Assembly: GCA_036925085.1 (NCBI GenBank)
Contig: JAUPFP010000043.1
Coordinates: forward strand, 508,632-572,631
Direction: 5' to 3'
DNA length: 64,000 bases
Origin: Brachycybe producta
Lineage: Eukaryota; Arthropoda; Diplopoda; Playtdesmida; Andrognathidae
Position 1 is the stretch's first letter. Every line of letters starts with the position of its first letter. Of this stretch, positions 24,301 through 36,600 are shown piece after piece. The position numbers and the translations under genes were made by a program. The notes under the pieces are model-generated. The model had not been told where the DNA came from. It did no database searches and worked only from the letters and a program-made list of their open reading frames with translations.

Positions 24301-27300
24301 TATTTAAATACTCTAAAAGCTCTAAAAATGCCTCAGGAGCGCTCAACTGGCCCCAGAAGTCCAAAACAGCTTGGAAAAGTGCAAGGATTCAAGAATTTTT
24401 AAAATTCGAAAGCCAGTTTGTGGCGTTTTTCAAAAAAACGGCCAAAATTCGAAAAATATTTAAATGCTCTAAAAGCTCTAAAAATGCCTCAGGAGCGCTC
24501 AACTGGCCCCAGAAGTCTAAAAAAGCTTGGAAAAGTGCAAGGATTTAAGAATTTTTAAAATTAAAAAAATGGGTCAAAAGCCAAATCTATATGGTCTAGC
24601 TTTTTTCAAAAAACGGCCAAAAGTCGAAAAATATTTAAATACTCTAAAAGCTCTAAAAATGCCTGAGGAGCGCTCAACTGGCCCCAGAAGTCCAAAAAAG
24701 CTTGGAAAAGTGCAAGGATTCAAGAATTTTTAAAATTAAAAAATGGGTCAAAAGCCAAGACTATGGGTCTAGCTTTTTTCAAAAAACGGCCAAAAGTCGA
24801 AAAATATTTAAATACTCTAAAAGCTCTAAAAATGCCTCAGGAGCGCTCAACTGGCCCCAGAAGTCTAAAAAAGCTTGGAAAAGTGCAAGGATTTAAGAAT
24901 TTTTAAAATTAAAAAAATGGGTCAAAAGCCAAATCTATATGGTCTAGCTTTTTTCAAAAAACGGCCAAAAGTCGAAAAATATTTAAATACTCTAAAAGCT
25001 CTAAAAATGCCTGAGGAGCGCTCAACTGGCCCCAGAAGTCCAAAAAAGCTTGGAAAAGTGCAAGGATTCAAGAAGTTTTAAAATTAAAAAATGGGTCAAA
25101 AGCCAAGACTATGGTCTAGCTTTTTTCAAAAAACGGCGAAAAGTCGAAAAATATTTAAATACTCTAAAAGCTCTAAAAATGCCTCAGGAGCGCTCAACTG
25201 GCCCCAGAAGTCCAAAACAGCTTGGAAAAGTGCAAGGATTCAAGAATTTTTAAAATTAAAAAAATGGGTCAAAAGCCAAGACCATAGCCTATGGTCTAGC
25301 TTTTTTCAAAAAACGGCCAAAAGTCGAAAAATATTTAAATACTCTAAAAGCTCTAAAAATGCCTCAGGAGCACTCAACTGGCCCCAGAAGTCCAAAAAAG
25401 CTTGGAAAAGTGCAAGGATTCAAGAATTTTTAAAATTAAAAAAATGGGTCAAAAGCCAAGACTATGGGTCTAGCTTTTTTCAAAAAACGGCCAAAAGTCG
25501 AAAAATATTTAAATACTCTAAAAGCTCTAAAAATGCCACAGGAGCGCTCAACTGGCCCCAGAAGTCCAAAAAAGCTTGGAAAAGTGCAAGGATTCAAGAA
25601 TTTTTAAAATTAAAAAAATGGGTCAAAAGCCAAGACTATGTATGGTCTAGCTTTTTTCAAAAAACGGCCAAAAGTCGAAAAATATTTAAATACTCTAAAA
25701 GCTCTAAAAATGCCTCAGGAGCGCTCAACTGGCCCCAGAAGTCCAAAAAGGCTTGGAAAAGTGCAAGGATTCAAGAATTTTTAAAATTAAAAAATGGGTC
25801 AAAAGCCAAGACTATGGTCTAGCTTTTTTCAAAAAACAGCCAAAAGTCGAAAAATATTTAAATACTCTAAAAGCTCTAAAAATGCCTCAGGAGTGCTCAA
25901 CTGGCCCCAGAAGTCCAAAACAGCTTGGAAAAGTGCAAGGATTCAAGAATTTTTAAAATTAAAAAAATGGGTCAAAAGCCAAGACCATAGCTTATGGTCT
26001 AGCTTTTTTCAAAAAACGGCCAAAAGTCGAAAAATATTTAAATACTCTAAAAGCTCTAAAAATGCCTCAGGAGCGCTCAACTGGCCCCAGAAGTCCAAAA
26101 AAGCTTGGGAAAGTGCAAGGATTCAAGAATTTTTAAAATTAAAAAATGGGTCAAAAGCCAAGACTATGGGTCTAGCTTTTTTCAAAAAACGGCCAAAAGT
26201 CGAAAAATATTTAAATACTCTAAAAGCTCTAAAAATGCCTCAGGAGCGCTCAACTGGCCCAAGAAGTCCAAAAAAGCTTGGAAAAGTGCAAGGATTAAAG
26301 AATTTTTAAAATTAAAATAATGGGTCAAAAGCCAAGACTATGGGTCTAGCTTTTTTCAAAAAACGGCCAAAAGTCGAAAAATATTTAAATACTCTAAAAG
26401 CTCTAAAAATGCCTCAGGAGCGCTCAACTGGCCCCAGAAGTGAAAAAGCTTGGAAAAGTGCAAGGATTCAAGAATTTTTAAAATTAAAAAAATGGGTCAA
26501 AAGCCAAGACCATAGCCTATGGTCTAGCTTTTTTCAAAAAACGGCCAAAAGTCGAAAAATATTTAAATACTCTAAAAGCTCTAAAAATGCCTCAGGAGCG
26601 CTCAACTGGCCCCAGAAGTCCAAAAAAGCTTGGAAAAGTGCAAGGATTCAAGAATTTTTAAAATTAAAAAATGGGTCAAAAGCCAAGACTATGGGTCTAG
26701 CTTTTTTCAAAAAACGGCCAAAAGTCGAAAAATATTTAAATACTCTAAAAGCTCTAAAAATGCCTCAGGAGCGCTCAACTGGCCCCAGAAGTCTAAAAAA
26801 GCTTGGAAAAGTGCAAGGATTTAAGAATTTTTAAAATTAAAAAAATGGGTCAAAAGCCAAATCTATATGGTCTAGCTTTTTTCAAAAAACGGCCAAAAGT
26901 CGAAAAATATTTAAATACTCTAAAAGCTCTAAAAATGCCTGAGGAGCGCTCAACTGGCCCCAGAAGTCCAAAAAAGCTTGGAAAAGTGCAAGGATTCAAG
27001 AAGTTTTAAAATTAAAAAATGGGTCAAAAGCCAAGACTATGGTCTAGCTTTTTTCAAAAAACGGCGAAAAGTCGAAAAATATTTAAATACTCTAAAAGCT
27101 CTAAAAATGCCTCAGGAGCGCTCAACTGGCCCCAGAAGTCCAAAACAGCTTGGAAAAGTGCAAGGATTCAAGAATTTTTAAAATTAAAAAAATGGGTCAA
27201 AAGCCAAGACCATAGCCTATGGTCTAGCTTTTTTCAAAAAACGGCCAAAAGTCGAAAAATATTTAAATACTCTAAAAGCTCTAAAAATGCCTCAGGAGCG

Positions 27301-30300
27301 CTCAACTGGCCCCAGAAGTCCAAAACAGCTTGGAAAAGTGCAAGGATTCAAGAACTTTTAAAATTAAAAAAATGGGTCAAAAGCCAAGACTATGGGTCTA
27401 GCTTTTTTCAAAAAACGGCCAAAAGTCAAAAAATATTTAAATACTCTAAAAGCTCTAAAAATGCCTCAGGAGCGCTCAACGGGCCCCAGAAGTCCAAAAA
27501 AGCTTGGAAAAGTGCAAGGATTCAAGAATTTTTAAAATTAAAAAAATGGGTCAAAAGCCAAGACCATAGCCTATGGTCTAGCTTTTTTCAAAAAACGGCC
27601 AAAAGTCGAAAAATATTTAAATACTCTAAAAGCTCTAAAAATGCCTCAGGAGCGCTCAACTGGCCCCAGAAGTCCAAAACAGCTTGGAAAAGTGCAAGGA
27701 TTCAAGAATTTTTAAAATTCGAAAGCCAGTTTGTGGCGTTTTTCAAAAAAACGGCCAAAATTCGAAAAATATTTAAATGCTCTAAAAATGCTTCAGGAGC
27801 GCTAAATTGCCAACTAACATAAGTAGGCATACTCAGAAATGTATATTACTAATTTGAATTTTTACACAATTGTAAGTCATTTATGTTCGTTTACAATCTG
27901 TGTTTTATGTCTGTAATAAATTAATCTATTGTTTAAAATTTATTATATGCATACATTGTTTTGTATCATTACAAACCATTTTGACTATTCATGTTTGTCT
28001 ATCGTTGGTGTGCCGCGACCTTCTGGGTTAAGGCTGATGGCCGCCTCATTTGGAGTTTGACAGGGGCCTCATATTTAAGAGGGAAAATGGCAAAATGAAG
28101 CACATATGTCCACTATTTCTAAGTAACTGAATAGCAATTACTTGATTATAAATTCACAAGCAAGGAAACTTGGCACTTGAGCCCTCTAATTAGTGTTTTA
28201 AAATACAAGTAATTCAATAAAACCGGGGGGGGGGGGGGTTATATGTTGGAACCCTCCCTGCTCAGAGGGTTTTTTCGCCGTTGAATTTCAAATGTCATCA
28301 AAGTTTTCTTCTTTTAAACTTGGACATTTGTTGTTGAAGAAACTTTAAAGAAGTTTGATCAGAGAAATATAAAAACAGTTCGTGAGTTTTTTTTAATAAT
28401 TATTATAATTAGCCGTATTTAAAAACATATTCCCGTTTTTCCCCCACGAATGATTTTGAGCTCATCAAGTTGAAAAGTTGAGAAACCCAGAAATATTTGC
28501 ACCCTGTTTTCTATAGCATTTTTCTCATTTCATTCAGGCTACTTTATGTGTTGCCGTGACATTGCAGAAACTTATTTTATGTGTCAATTCTATTTTTATG
28601 TCATTTTTTTTGTAAAGATGAAGAAGGAAAACATCTTTTTTTACTTCTTCTTTATTTCTCTACACAAAGAATAATAACTTTGTAATCATTTTAGTTTGAA
28701 AAAAGTGACCGACTTGGTCAGTTTTCTTCTTCCTTGTAATAGTAGAAGCTCTTTTGTGTAAAAGTCTACATTTATTTTTAGCTCTTTAGTTAAAAAGTAA
28801 ATGTAGGAAGAAAGAAGAAGCTCTAAAAAAAGCTTAATATAAAATAAACATATGAGAAATAATACGTCAAGGTTAAGAAATGGATTTTTTTTTAAAAAAG
28901 GAAAGATTCAGTGTTATTTGTCACACCACCAAAAACATGCGAGTGACACACAGAAAAAAAAAGGCGCGAACAAAAATCAATTTCTTTAAAGCTATTAAGT
29001 TTAAAAACATGGGGTGGGGAAACGGTCCATTCAAAGTTTATTCGCATAGATCATAATGGCATTATTTTGTTTTATGGGTCAGATATAAACCCAGCAACCA
29101 TTGCAATTTTCAGAACCTCGCAAAAAAAATGATGGAATGTAAGATCTCGTATGTATTATGAGATCATATACAACTACATTATTCAAGCGACAATTTGGCA
29201 TTTGTATTCAACAATTTTAACTTTTCAAAGAGAGAAAGCACAAAAACACATTCAGGTCTCCCTCCCCTTAATACGGTTTTTTGTTCTCCCTCCATATAAA
29301 GAAAAAGTATATATGAAAAATATACTCTACTATGAAATTCTTCATCATAGTTATTTTACAGCAACAACAGAAAAAAAAAGTTGTCGATGAAAACTGATTA
29401 AAACTTGTGCGTCAATAAAACAGTTCAACACATAGCAACACCATATTGTTTTTTATAGTCGCCTCACTGTAACTTTGAAGCTTGTGACATCAGAGGCAGT
29501 GCCATCTTAATGGGGAGGGGCCCACGTCCTCCGTCTAAACTAGGGCCTCAGTCACTTAATTGTCACTATTTTCTGTATTTTTAAATCTTTAATTATAATT
29601 TATCCGACATCAAAAACATTTTACTATTTTAAAAAATAGGCCTATTCACTTATGTGATTTACTTCATAAAAGTCCTGTTCCAATATATACAATGGAAATC
29701 ATCATGGAATCATCAATACTTTTTATATATAGAACACTGGTTCCTTGGGGGAAAAAATGAGTTTATTTGTAAGGCATGGTTGGGGGCCTCAAATAAATCT
29801 TGTGCCAGGGGACACAAAAGACTTAAAGACGGCCCTGATCAGAGGAGGTTAATTCGAAACCTATGATTTGTCAGGACAGACTAATTGTAGGTCACTAGGT
29901 GACCTGCACTTTCAGATAGTTATTTAGAGAACTGTGGGTCACTTAGTGACCTACAATTTTTTTTTACATTTAACTGAGCTGTGCCACTCCACCCAGACCC
30001 TCTGCAACAAGCTTAATTTACTGTAAATCCACCTAATCACTTAGTGACCTACGATTAGTCTGTTCCTGATTTGTTTATAGTTATACAAAAAAATGAAACA
30101 TTTGTAAAGAATTAAAAAAAAAGCAATTGCATTTTTTTTAAAAAAAAACTGACGTATAAACTGTATTTTTATTCGGAAAGAAACAATTTTTAAATCTTAT
30201 TATTTAAAATGCTAATAACTTTTTTTTAATTTTCTACAAATTTATTTCATTTTTGCACAAGTACATTTTAACGTTGTTAAATATTCACCATAAAGTTTCA

Positions 30301-30569
30301 TATGTAGATTTTATAGTTTCTGACTGTGTCACCCAACTATACTCTGACAATAGACATACTGTTTTTTTTAATTATTAATTATGCATTATTTATGTGTATG
30401 TAGATTGTGGTGATGGAAGTAAAAGGTTTAAAATCACTTCCACCAAATCGCATCGTTTATTGTACAATGGAAGTGGAAGGAGGCGAGAAGTTGCAAACAG
30501 ACCAAGCCGAAGCATCGAAACCAATGTAAATCTTCTCTCCACAAATTGAATTATTTATCACTATTTGAC

Positions 30570-30648
<79 letters not shown>

Positions 30649-33600
30649 TATAGATAGATATAGTTATAGTTATATATATATATATTTATATAAACATAAC
30701 AGATGTTATCGATTAAAAATAATGAGAATAGATTGAGAGAAGAAAGTAGGACAGGGGGGAGAGAGAGATATGCAGAGAGAAAGAAAAGTGAGAAAGAGAG
30801 GTAGAGGGAGAGAGAGAGAGAGAGAGAAAGATAGAGAAAGAAAAGTGAGAGAGGGAGAGAGAGAGAATAAGAGAAAATGATGAAAGATCAAAAAAAGGTT
30901 TTTTTGTTGGTAATTTTCTATATTAATATAATAAATGATGATATCTTTAATAATTTAAAAGGTGGGACACTCAGGGCGATTTTACTACTAGTCATCCATT
31001 GCCTCTAGTCAAAGTGAAACTATACACAGAAAGTGCTGGAATGCTCAGTTTGGACGATAAAGAATTGGGAAAGGTACAATTACCACCACAACCATCATTT
31101 TTGTTTTTATTGTTAAACTTATTTACCAAAAGATTAAAACAAAATTTATAATATTATGCCAATTAAAAAATACAACTGAAAACATTAATGCAATTTTATG
31201 CTGATCATAATAATAATAAATCAATGCAGCCAATTGCTTCATTGCGTGTCCCATACATTTATGTACATCGTCTACACACATACAATGTGTACGGTGAATA
31301 TTATGATGGCCATAATTTGTTTAAAATATTTTTTTAACCAAGATGACCATTGTAGGAGAGTATTGTTTATCATTCAATTTAGTTTCCTTGACAACCTCGA
31401 AAACTTTTTTTTTCTTCTCCCATATAATGTGTGTGGTTTATCCTTATTAAATTGGCAAACAACTTGCCATAAATAGATTATGATAATAAAAGATGATAAC
31501 TAGAAAGTTTTCTGTATTATTTACACACGATATATAATCATACAACTTGATTTTACTCTTGTAATTTTTAGGCTTTTTTTTAAATGTAAAATTTATTTTT
31601 AGAGAAATTTGCCCTTTAAATATCACAATTTTATATAAACATCCATAGAGTAATTTTGTTTTTAAATTTCGAAATCACCATGAAAAAAATATGATGAAAT
31701 ATAAAATTATTCGATTCATCCTGAATAGTCTCAAAATTGCGAGAAGATTTTATTTTAATTTTGTCGATTTTGTCAGCCATTCATAGGTATAAATAGAGCA
31801 AAGATTTTTTTAGATGTTTCTTGCAATTCCCAGGGCATATGCGAACATTTTATGCGACAAATTAACATTTTTGCGAAGCCGTAACATAATTAAATATTTT
31901 ATAACGTCGAATATTTTAATATATTTTAACTTTTTAGTAAGTTTTGTTTTTAGATTTAAAAATAAATGCAATCTGATTTAGCATATTCGACGGTAGATAA
32001 ATTTAAAATAATGTATTGGTATCAAATTCATCTGAATTTAAAATATTCTGAAAATACTTAACTACTTTTTTTGTCAGCTACGTGAGCCAAAAAAAAATAT
32101 ATATTTTGCACGTATTTTGCCTATTTTATCAAAATATTTGGTAACATAAAACATGTTTTAACGACATAAAAATCCTTGCTCTAGTTATTTAATATATAAA
32201 TGTATATGTTACTATCAATCTGCGGAATTAGTCACCAAATGCTAGTCAATCTGCAAAATTCAATACATTTTAGGTGTTGAATTTTGCACATTCACTAGCA
32301 GGTTGGTTATTTTGTAGATTGCCTGATTCCGCAGATTGACAGTAACATATACGATCATTTTCATAAAATATTTACAAAATCAATGAATTTTATGATTATC
32401 ACATATTCATCATTATATAATGAATAAAAATTTTTTTAAATTGTTATAGCTACTGTATATAAAAATTGACTGAACTGATTTATGCAAATTAATTGTACAA
32501 ATCTTCTAAAATTTAGGTTATTCTTCATCCAACACCTTTGGGTTCAAAAGCTCCCGAATGGCACAAGATGACTGTTCCTAAAAATGCATCCGATCAGGAT
32601 CTAAGGATTAAAATTGCCTGTCGAATGGATAAACCACTCAACATGAAACACTGCGGGTATGATTAACATTTCCAATTAAATAATAACCAATCAATATAAA
32701 TAATATTGGAAATAAAAGCGACACTTTTGTATCGACTTATTCGCGTTTATTTCTAACTGAAATATATATCCGTATAAAAGGCAATTACTGTCTGTCTCAT
32801 TCAAGTAATATCATTACACCCTTTAACATATTGAACCAAATTTTGCAAAATTATTTTTATGACCCTATTGGTAACTTAAGGGTACCTGGGAACCCTGAAA
32901 ACTATCTTGCACGGGCAAGACAAACGACTATGCAGCTGGTCCTCATACCGAAGATAATGCTCTCTCTATAAATTGTCATAAATTACAGGGTGTCTTTTAT
33001 CTTTACAACCTTATAATACTAATATATGTATAAAATTAGTGGGTATGGATTGGGTGAACAGGTGTATAAATGGGTGCATTCTTTTTTGAGTGATAGGAAA
33101 CAAAGGGTTGTTGCAGGTGGGTCTGAATCTGACTGGATAGGGGTTACATCAGGGGTTCCTCAGGGTAGTGTGTTGGGTCCGCTTCTGTTTCTTTTATATA
33201 TCAATGACCTCAGCAGTCAAGTTAGCAGGAATTGCCGGCTATTTGCAGATGATACAATAATTTATCGTGAGGTTACCTCTGACAATGATTGCCATATTAT
33301 TGATAGTGACTTGAAAGCAATAGACGCATGGTGTTCTAAATGGCAACTTCAACTTAATAAGGGAAAATGTTGTGTAATGAGGGTAGCTAGGGGAAGGAAT
33401 CCAATAATATTTCCATATAGAATAGGGGCCATTCCACTTAATAATGTAGATTCTTATAAATATTTGGGGGTAACGATTACAGCTAAGCTTTCTTGGAAGC
33501 TGCATGTCGAACAGATTATTTCCAAGTCTATGCAGATGCTTAGGTTTAGTCAACGCATTCTAAGAAGGTGTCCCAGGGAGGTAAAATGTATAGCATATCA

Positions 33601-36600
33601 ATCATTAGTACGTCCCCATCTAGAATACTGCAGCTCCGTGTGGAATCCCCACACTGAAGACTTAGCTCACTCTATAGAAATGGTCCAACGCAGGGCTGCT
33701 AGGTTTGTTTGTGGTAAATATGGATATGCCGACAGTGTAGATATAAAAGGCTTTCAGAGCTTGGTTGGGATAGTTTACTTGCAAGACGTTCAGATTTTAG
33801 TCTTAATATTTTTAATCGAATGCTAGAAGGCTCTTGCCCTAAACCTACTTCAAGTAAACTTTGCAGGGCATTATATTTGGGTAGGGGTGACCACTCTAAC
33901 AAAGTTGGAGAGATTTTTGCACGAACGGATTCTTATTACTGGTCATTTGTCCCTAGGGCGATTCGACAATGGAACTCGCTTGCTGGGGATTTTGTGCAGA
34001 AAAAACGTATTTTATGGGAGTCATAATTTTGTTTTGTTTTGACAATGCATATATTTGCAGCATTAAAAAATATTGAAATTGTTGTTGGGTTTATATCAAT
34101 AGGGTTTTATATTTTCTGGTTTTGACAATGCATTTTCTATGCTGCACTTGGACTCTTGTCCCTCTACCATAGGCCTTTATGGCTGCTTGCAGAGTAATTT
34201 TTCAAATTCAAATTCAAAAAGTTGTAAAGATAATTTTCGAACACCCTGTATAAACAATCCGATTTTTACCCGTGCAAAGAACGGTTTTTATTAAGAATAA
34301 AGAATGGTTTTATTTTTAAAGGTATCTTTATGCTCAAGGCAAACAAGTGTGGAAAAAGTGGAAGAAACGTTACTTTGTATTGGTTCAGGTGTCTCAATAC
34401 ACTTTTGCCATGTGTAGTTATAGAGAAAAGAAATCTGAACCAACTGAAATGATGCAATTGGATGGTTACACAGTGGATTATGTGGAACCAATAACAGGTT
34501 CTGATTGTTGTTATTTTTAATTTTTACAAGAAAGAAGAAAAAAACAGGTTGATTAAATTATTAAATGAAATTATTTATTTTTTGTGTTTCAGAATTAGAA
34601 GGTGGTCGCTTCTTTTTCAATGCTGTCAAAGAGGGTGACAGTGTACTGTATGCAAGTGATGATGAAAATGAATGCCACCTTTGGGTCATGGCCATGTACA
34701 GAGCTACTGGACAGTCTCATAAGCCAACACCTCCTGTTATTCCAGTTGGCAAAAATTCAACCATCTCTAAAATGCAAGGAGGTAAGAAAAAATAGCTGAA
34801 CTTAAGGTGTTTTTTTAAAGTGTAAAAGCCCCATTCAACTATGATTTATTCTCTTTTTCAAAAGAGGAAAATTAAGACAAAAACTTTAAAGTGTTTTAGA
34901 AACTAGAAGGACAACTCAATCACTTAGGGTAAGCGCATACTGACAATTTTTCATCGGACAACTATTTAGTCGCGAACCCAACGACTCTAAATTTATATAG
35001 GCGTGCTCATACTCCCGACTCGATTGCAACACGACAAAAAAGTCAAAAGGCAGTCGGCGAGGCGTTTTGATAAAAAAAAGTTGGACAACTATCGTGTGCG
35101 AGCACTATATCCGTGGCTGTGCATAGGAACGCGCATACCGCCGACTAAACAGTCGTGCTCCAGCACCTGCCTCTTTGTCAAAAACGTGGTTGGCTGCTAA
35201 CTTTGTCACGTCTATCGTCCGGGAACTTTCCTGTTAAACATTTTGAGAAACACAGCTCAATTGAGTCGGCTGTATGCGCACATTTGCGACAAAACTGTTT
35301 ATTCGCGGTGAAATCGTGGTGTAGGCGGCCCACAAACCAACTAAATAATTGAGTCGTGGCAACAATCGTCAGTATGCGCTTATAGCCTTAGGGTTGCAAC
35401 TATTTCGTCATAAAAAATAAATTGCAACCGCAGTGCAACCAACCACTTGCAATTTAATTTTGCAGTTGAAATCGACCACTAAAAATGGTCTGTCTGCCAA
35501 GGGCATTTTCATGTTCATTTTTTATGTCAGATTGAAAAATGACTCAATTTTAAGCAGACTGTTATTTTTTAATTTTTCCTAATTTATTTATAAAGTGGTT
35601 CGGCAACCGCACTAGTTTCAAACACAATTTTAATATGTTCTTAATATTAATCCTAAAATGCAGAAAATAACCAGAGTTTGAAAATCAAGATTTTCATAAA
35701 AACGTCTTAAATATCTCTGAAATTTTTGTCTCTTGAATCGATTTGTATCGTTTATTAACACATTTTATGAGTACTTTCAGCACATTAAATCTAAGTACTA
35801 TTTAATTTATTTCGTTGAAGATATTTCTAGAAATAAGTCCACGGTATTAAATTAGAAATTACTATTGAAGCCAGCCACCTTAAGGATCAAATTCGAGACA
35901 AGAAATTCGTCACTTGAACTTCAACTTTTGAAACCTCTGAACAAGGTTCCAACATAAAAAAACTCCTGTATTTTTAAGTACCCTTGTGAACATGGTTTTT
36001 CTATGTTGTAAACCCAACTCAGAGAATTGAAGCTTCAAGTGCCAAAATTTCCTTCTTTAAAAGTGTTCCACTTTAATTTCATGGTATATTGCAATTTCTA
36101 CAGTTCTTTGTGTGTGTGTGCGTATAATATGTTCCTATAGACACAAAACAAAACGTTGTCTGAATACAAATTTACAATATATAGTTGTATTAGACCGTAC
36201 TGCGCCAACATTCCTCTGAATGGACATAATCAATTATGAAGAAGTGTGGGTGGTTGAGGACAATAGAAAAGAGGGTGGTGGAATGTTGATAAACCACTGG
36301 TTGACCACTGGTTAGCACTTAACACACAGTGGGAGATCGAAGAAGAAAAAAAAATGTAATTTTGCAGTCTGATGAGTGATGAAAGGTCGGTCGGGTTCAC
36401 CATCATCATCCACAGTATGTTGCCTACCAACCTACCAACCAACCAACCAAAAAAAAAACCCCTCGACTTGTGTGCACATTCAAACCGCAGACACCTTCAA
36501 TTTTTCCTTCTGAATCTACCACCCATTTTTTTTCTATTGATTGTGTTTTAATGACTGACGTATTGGCCTTTAATATGATATATACGGTTTCATATGGTGA

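Larger units (their letters stand above)
32985..34250. mobile_element. TIR element split by the LINE
   Basis: tacagggtgtcttttatcttt lies just before the LINE, and aaagataattttcgaacacc followed by ctgta just after it. They form an inverted repeat with both ends facing outward, as expected if the LINE landed inside a short TIR element. Confidence 0.55.

Noticed and set aside
23706..24548. A 280-codon open frame (and similar ones of 243-267 codons) with an [19 protein letters not shown] repeat
   Set aside because: It is part of the intronic tandem array. The same sequence is open in all three forward frames, starts at arbitrary ATGs, and lies between confirmed CADPS exons, so it is not a protein gene.
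21300..27800. CRISPR-like or piRNA-cluster interpretation of the array
   Set aside because: Units are continuous without distinct spacers, and the DNA is clearly animal. No evidence for small RNA is available from sequence alone.
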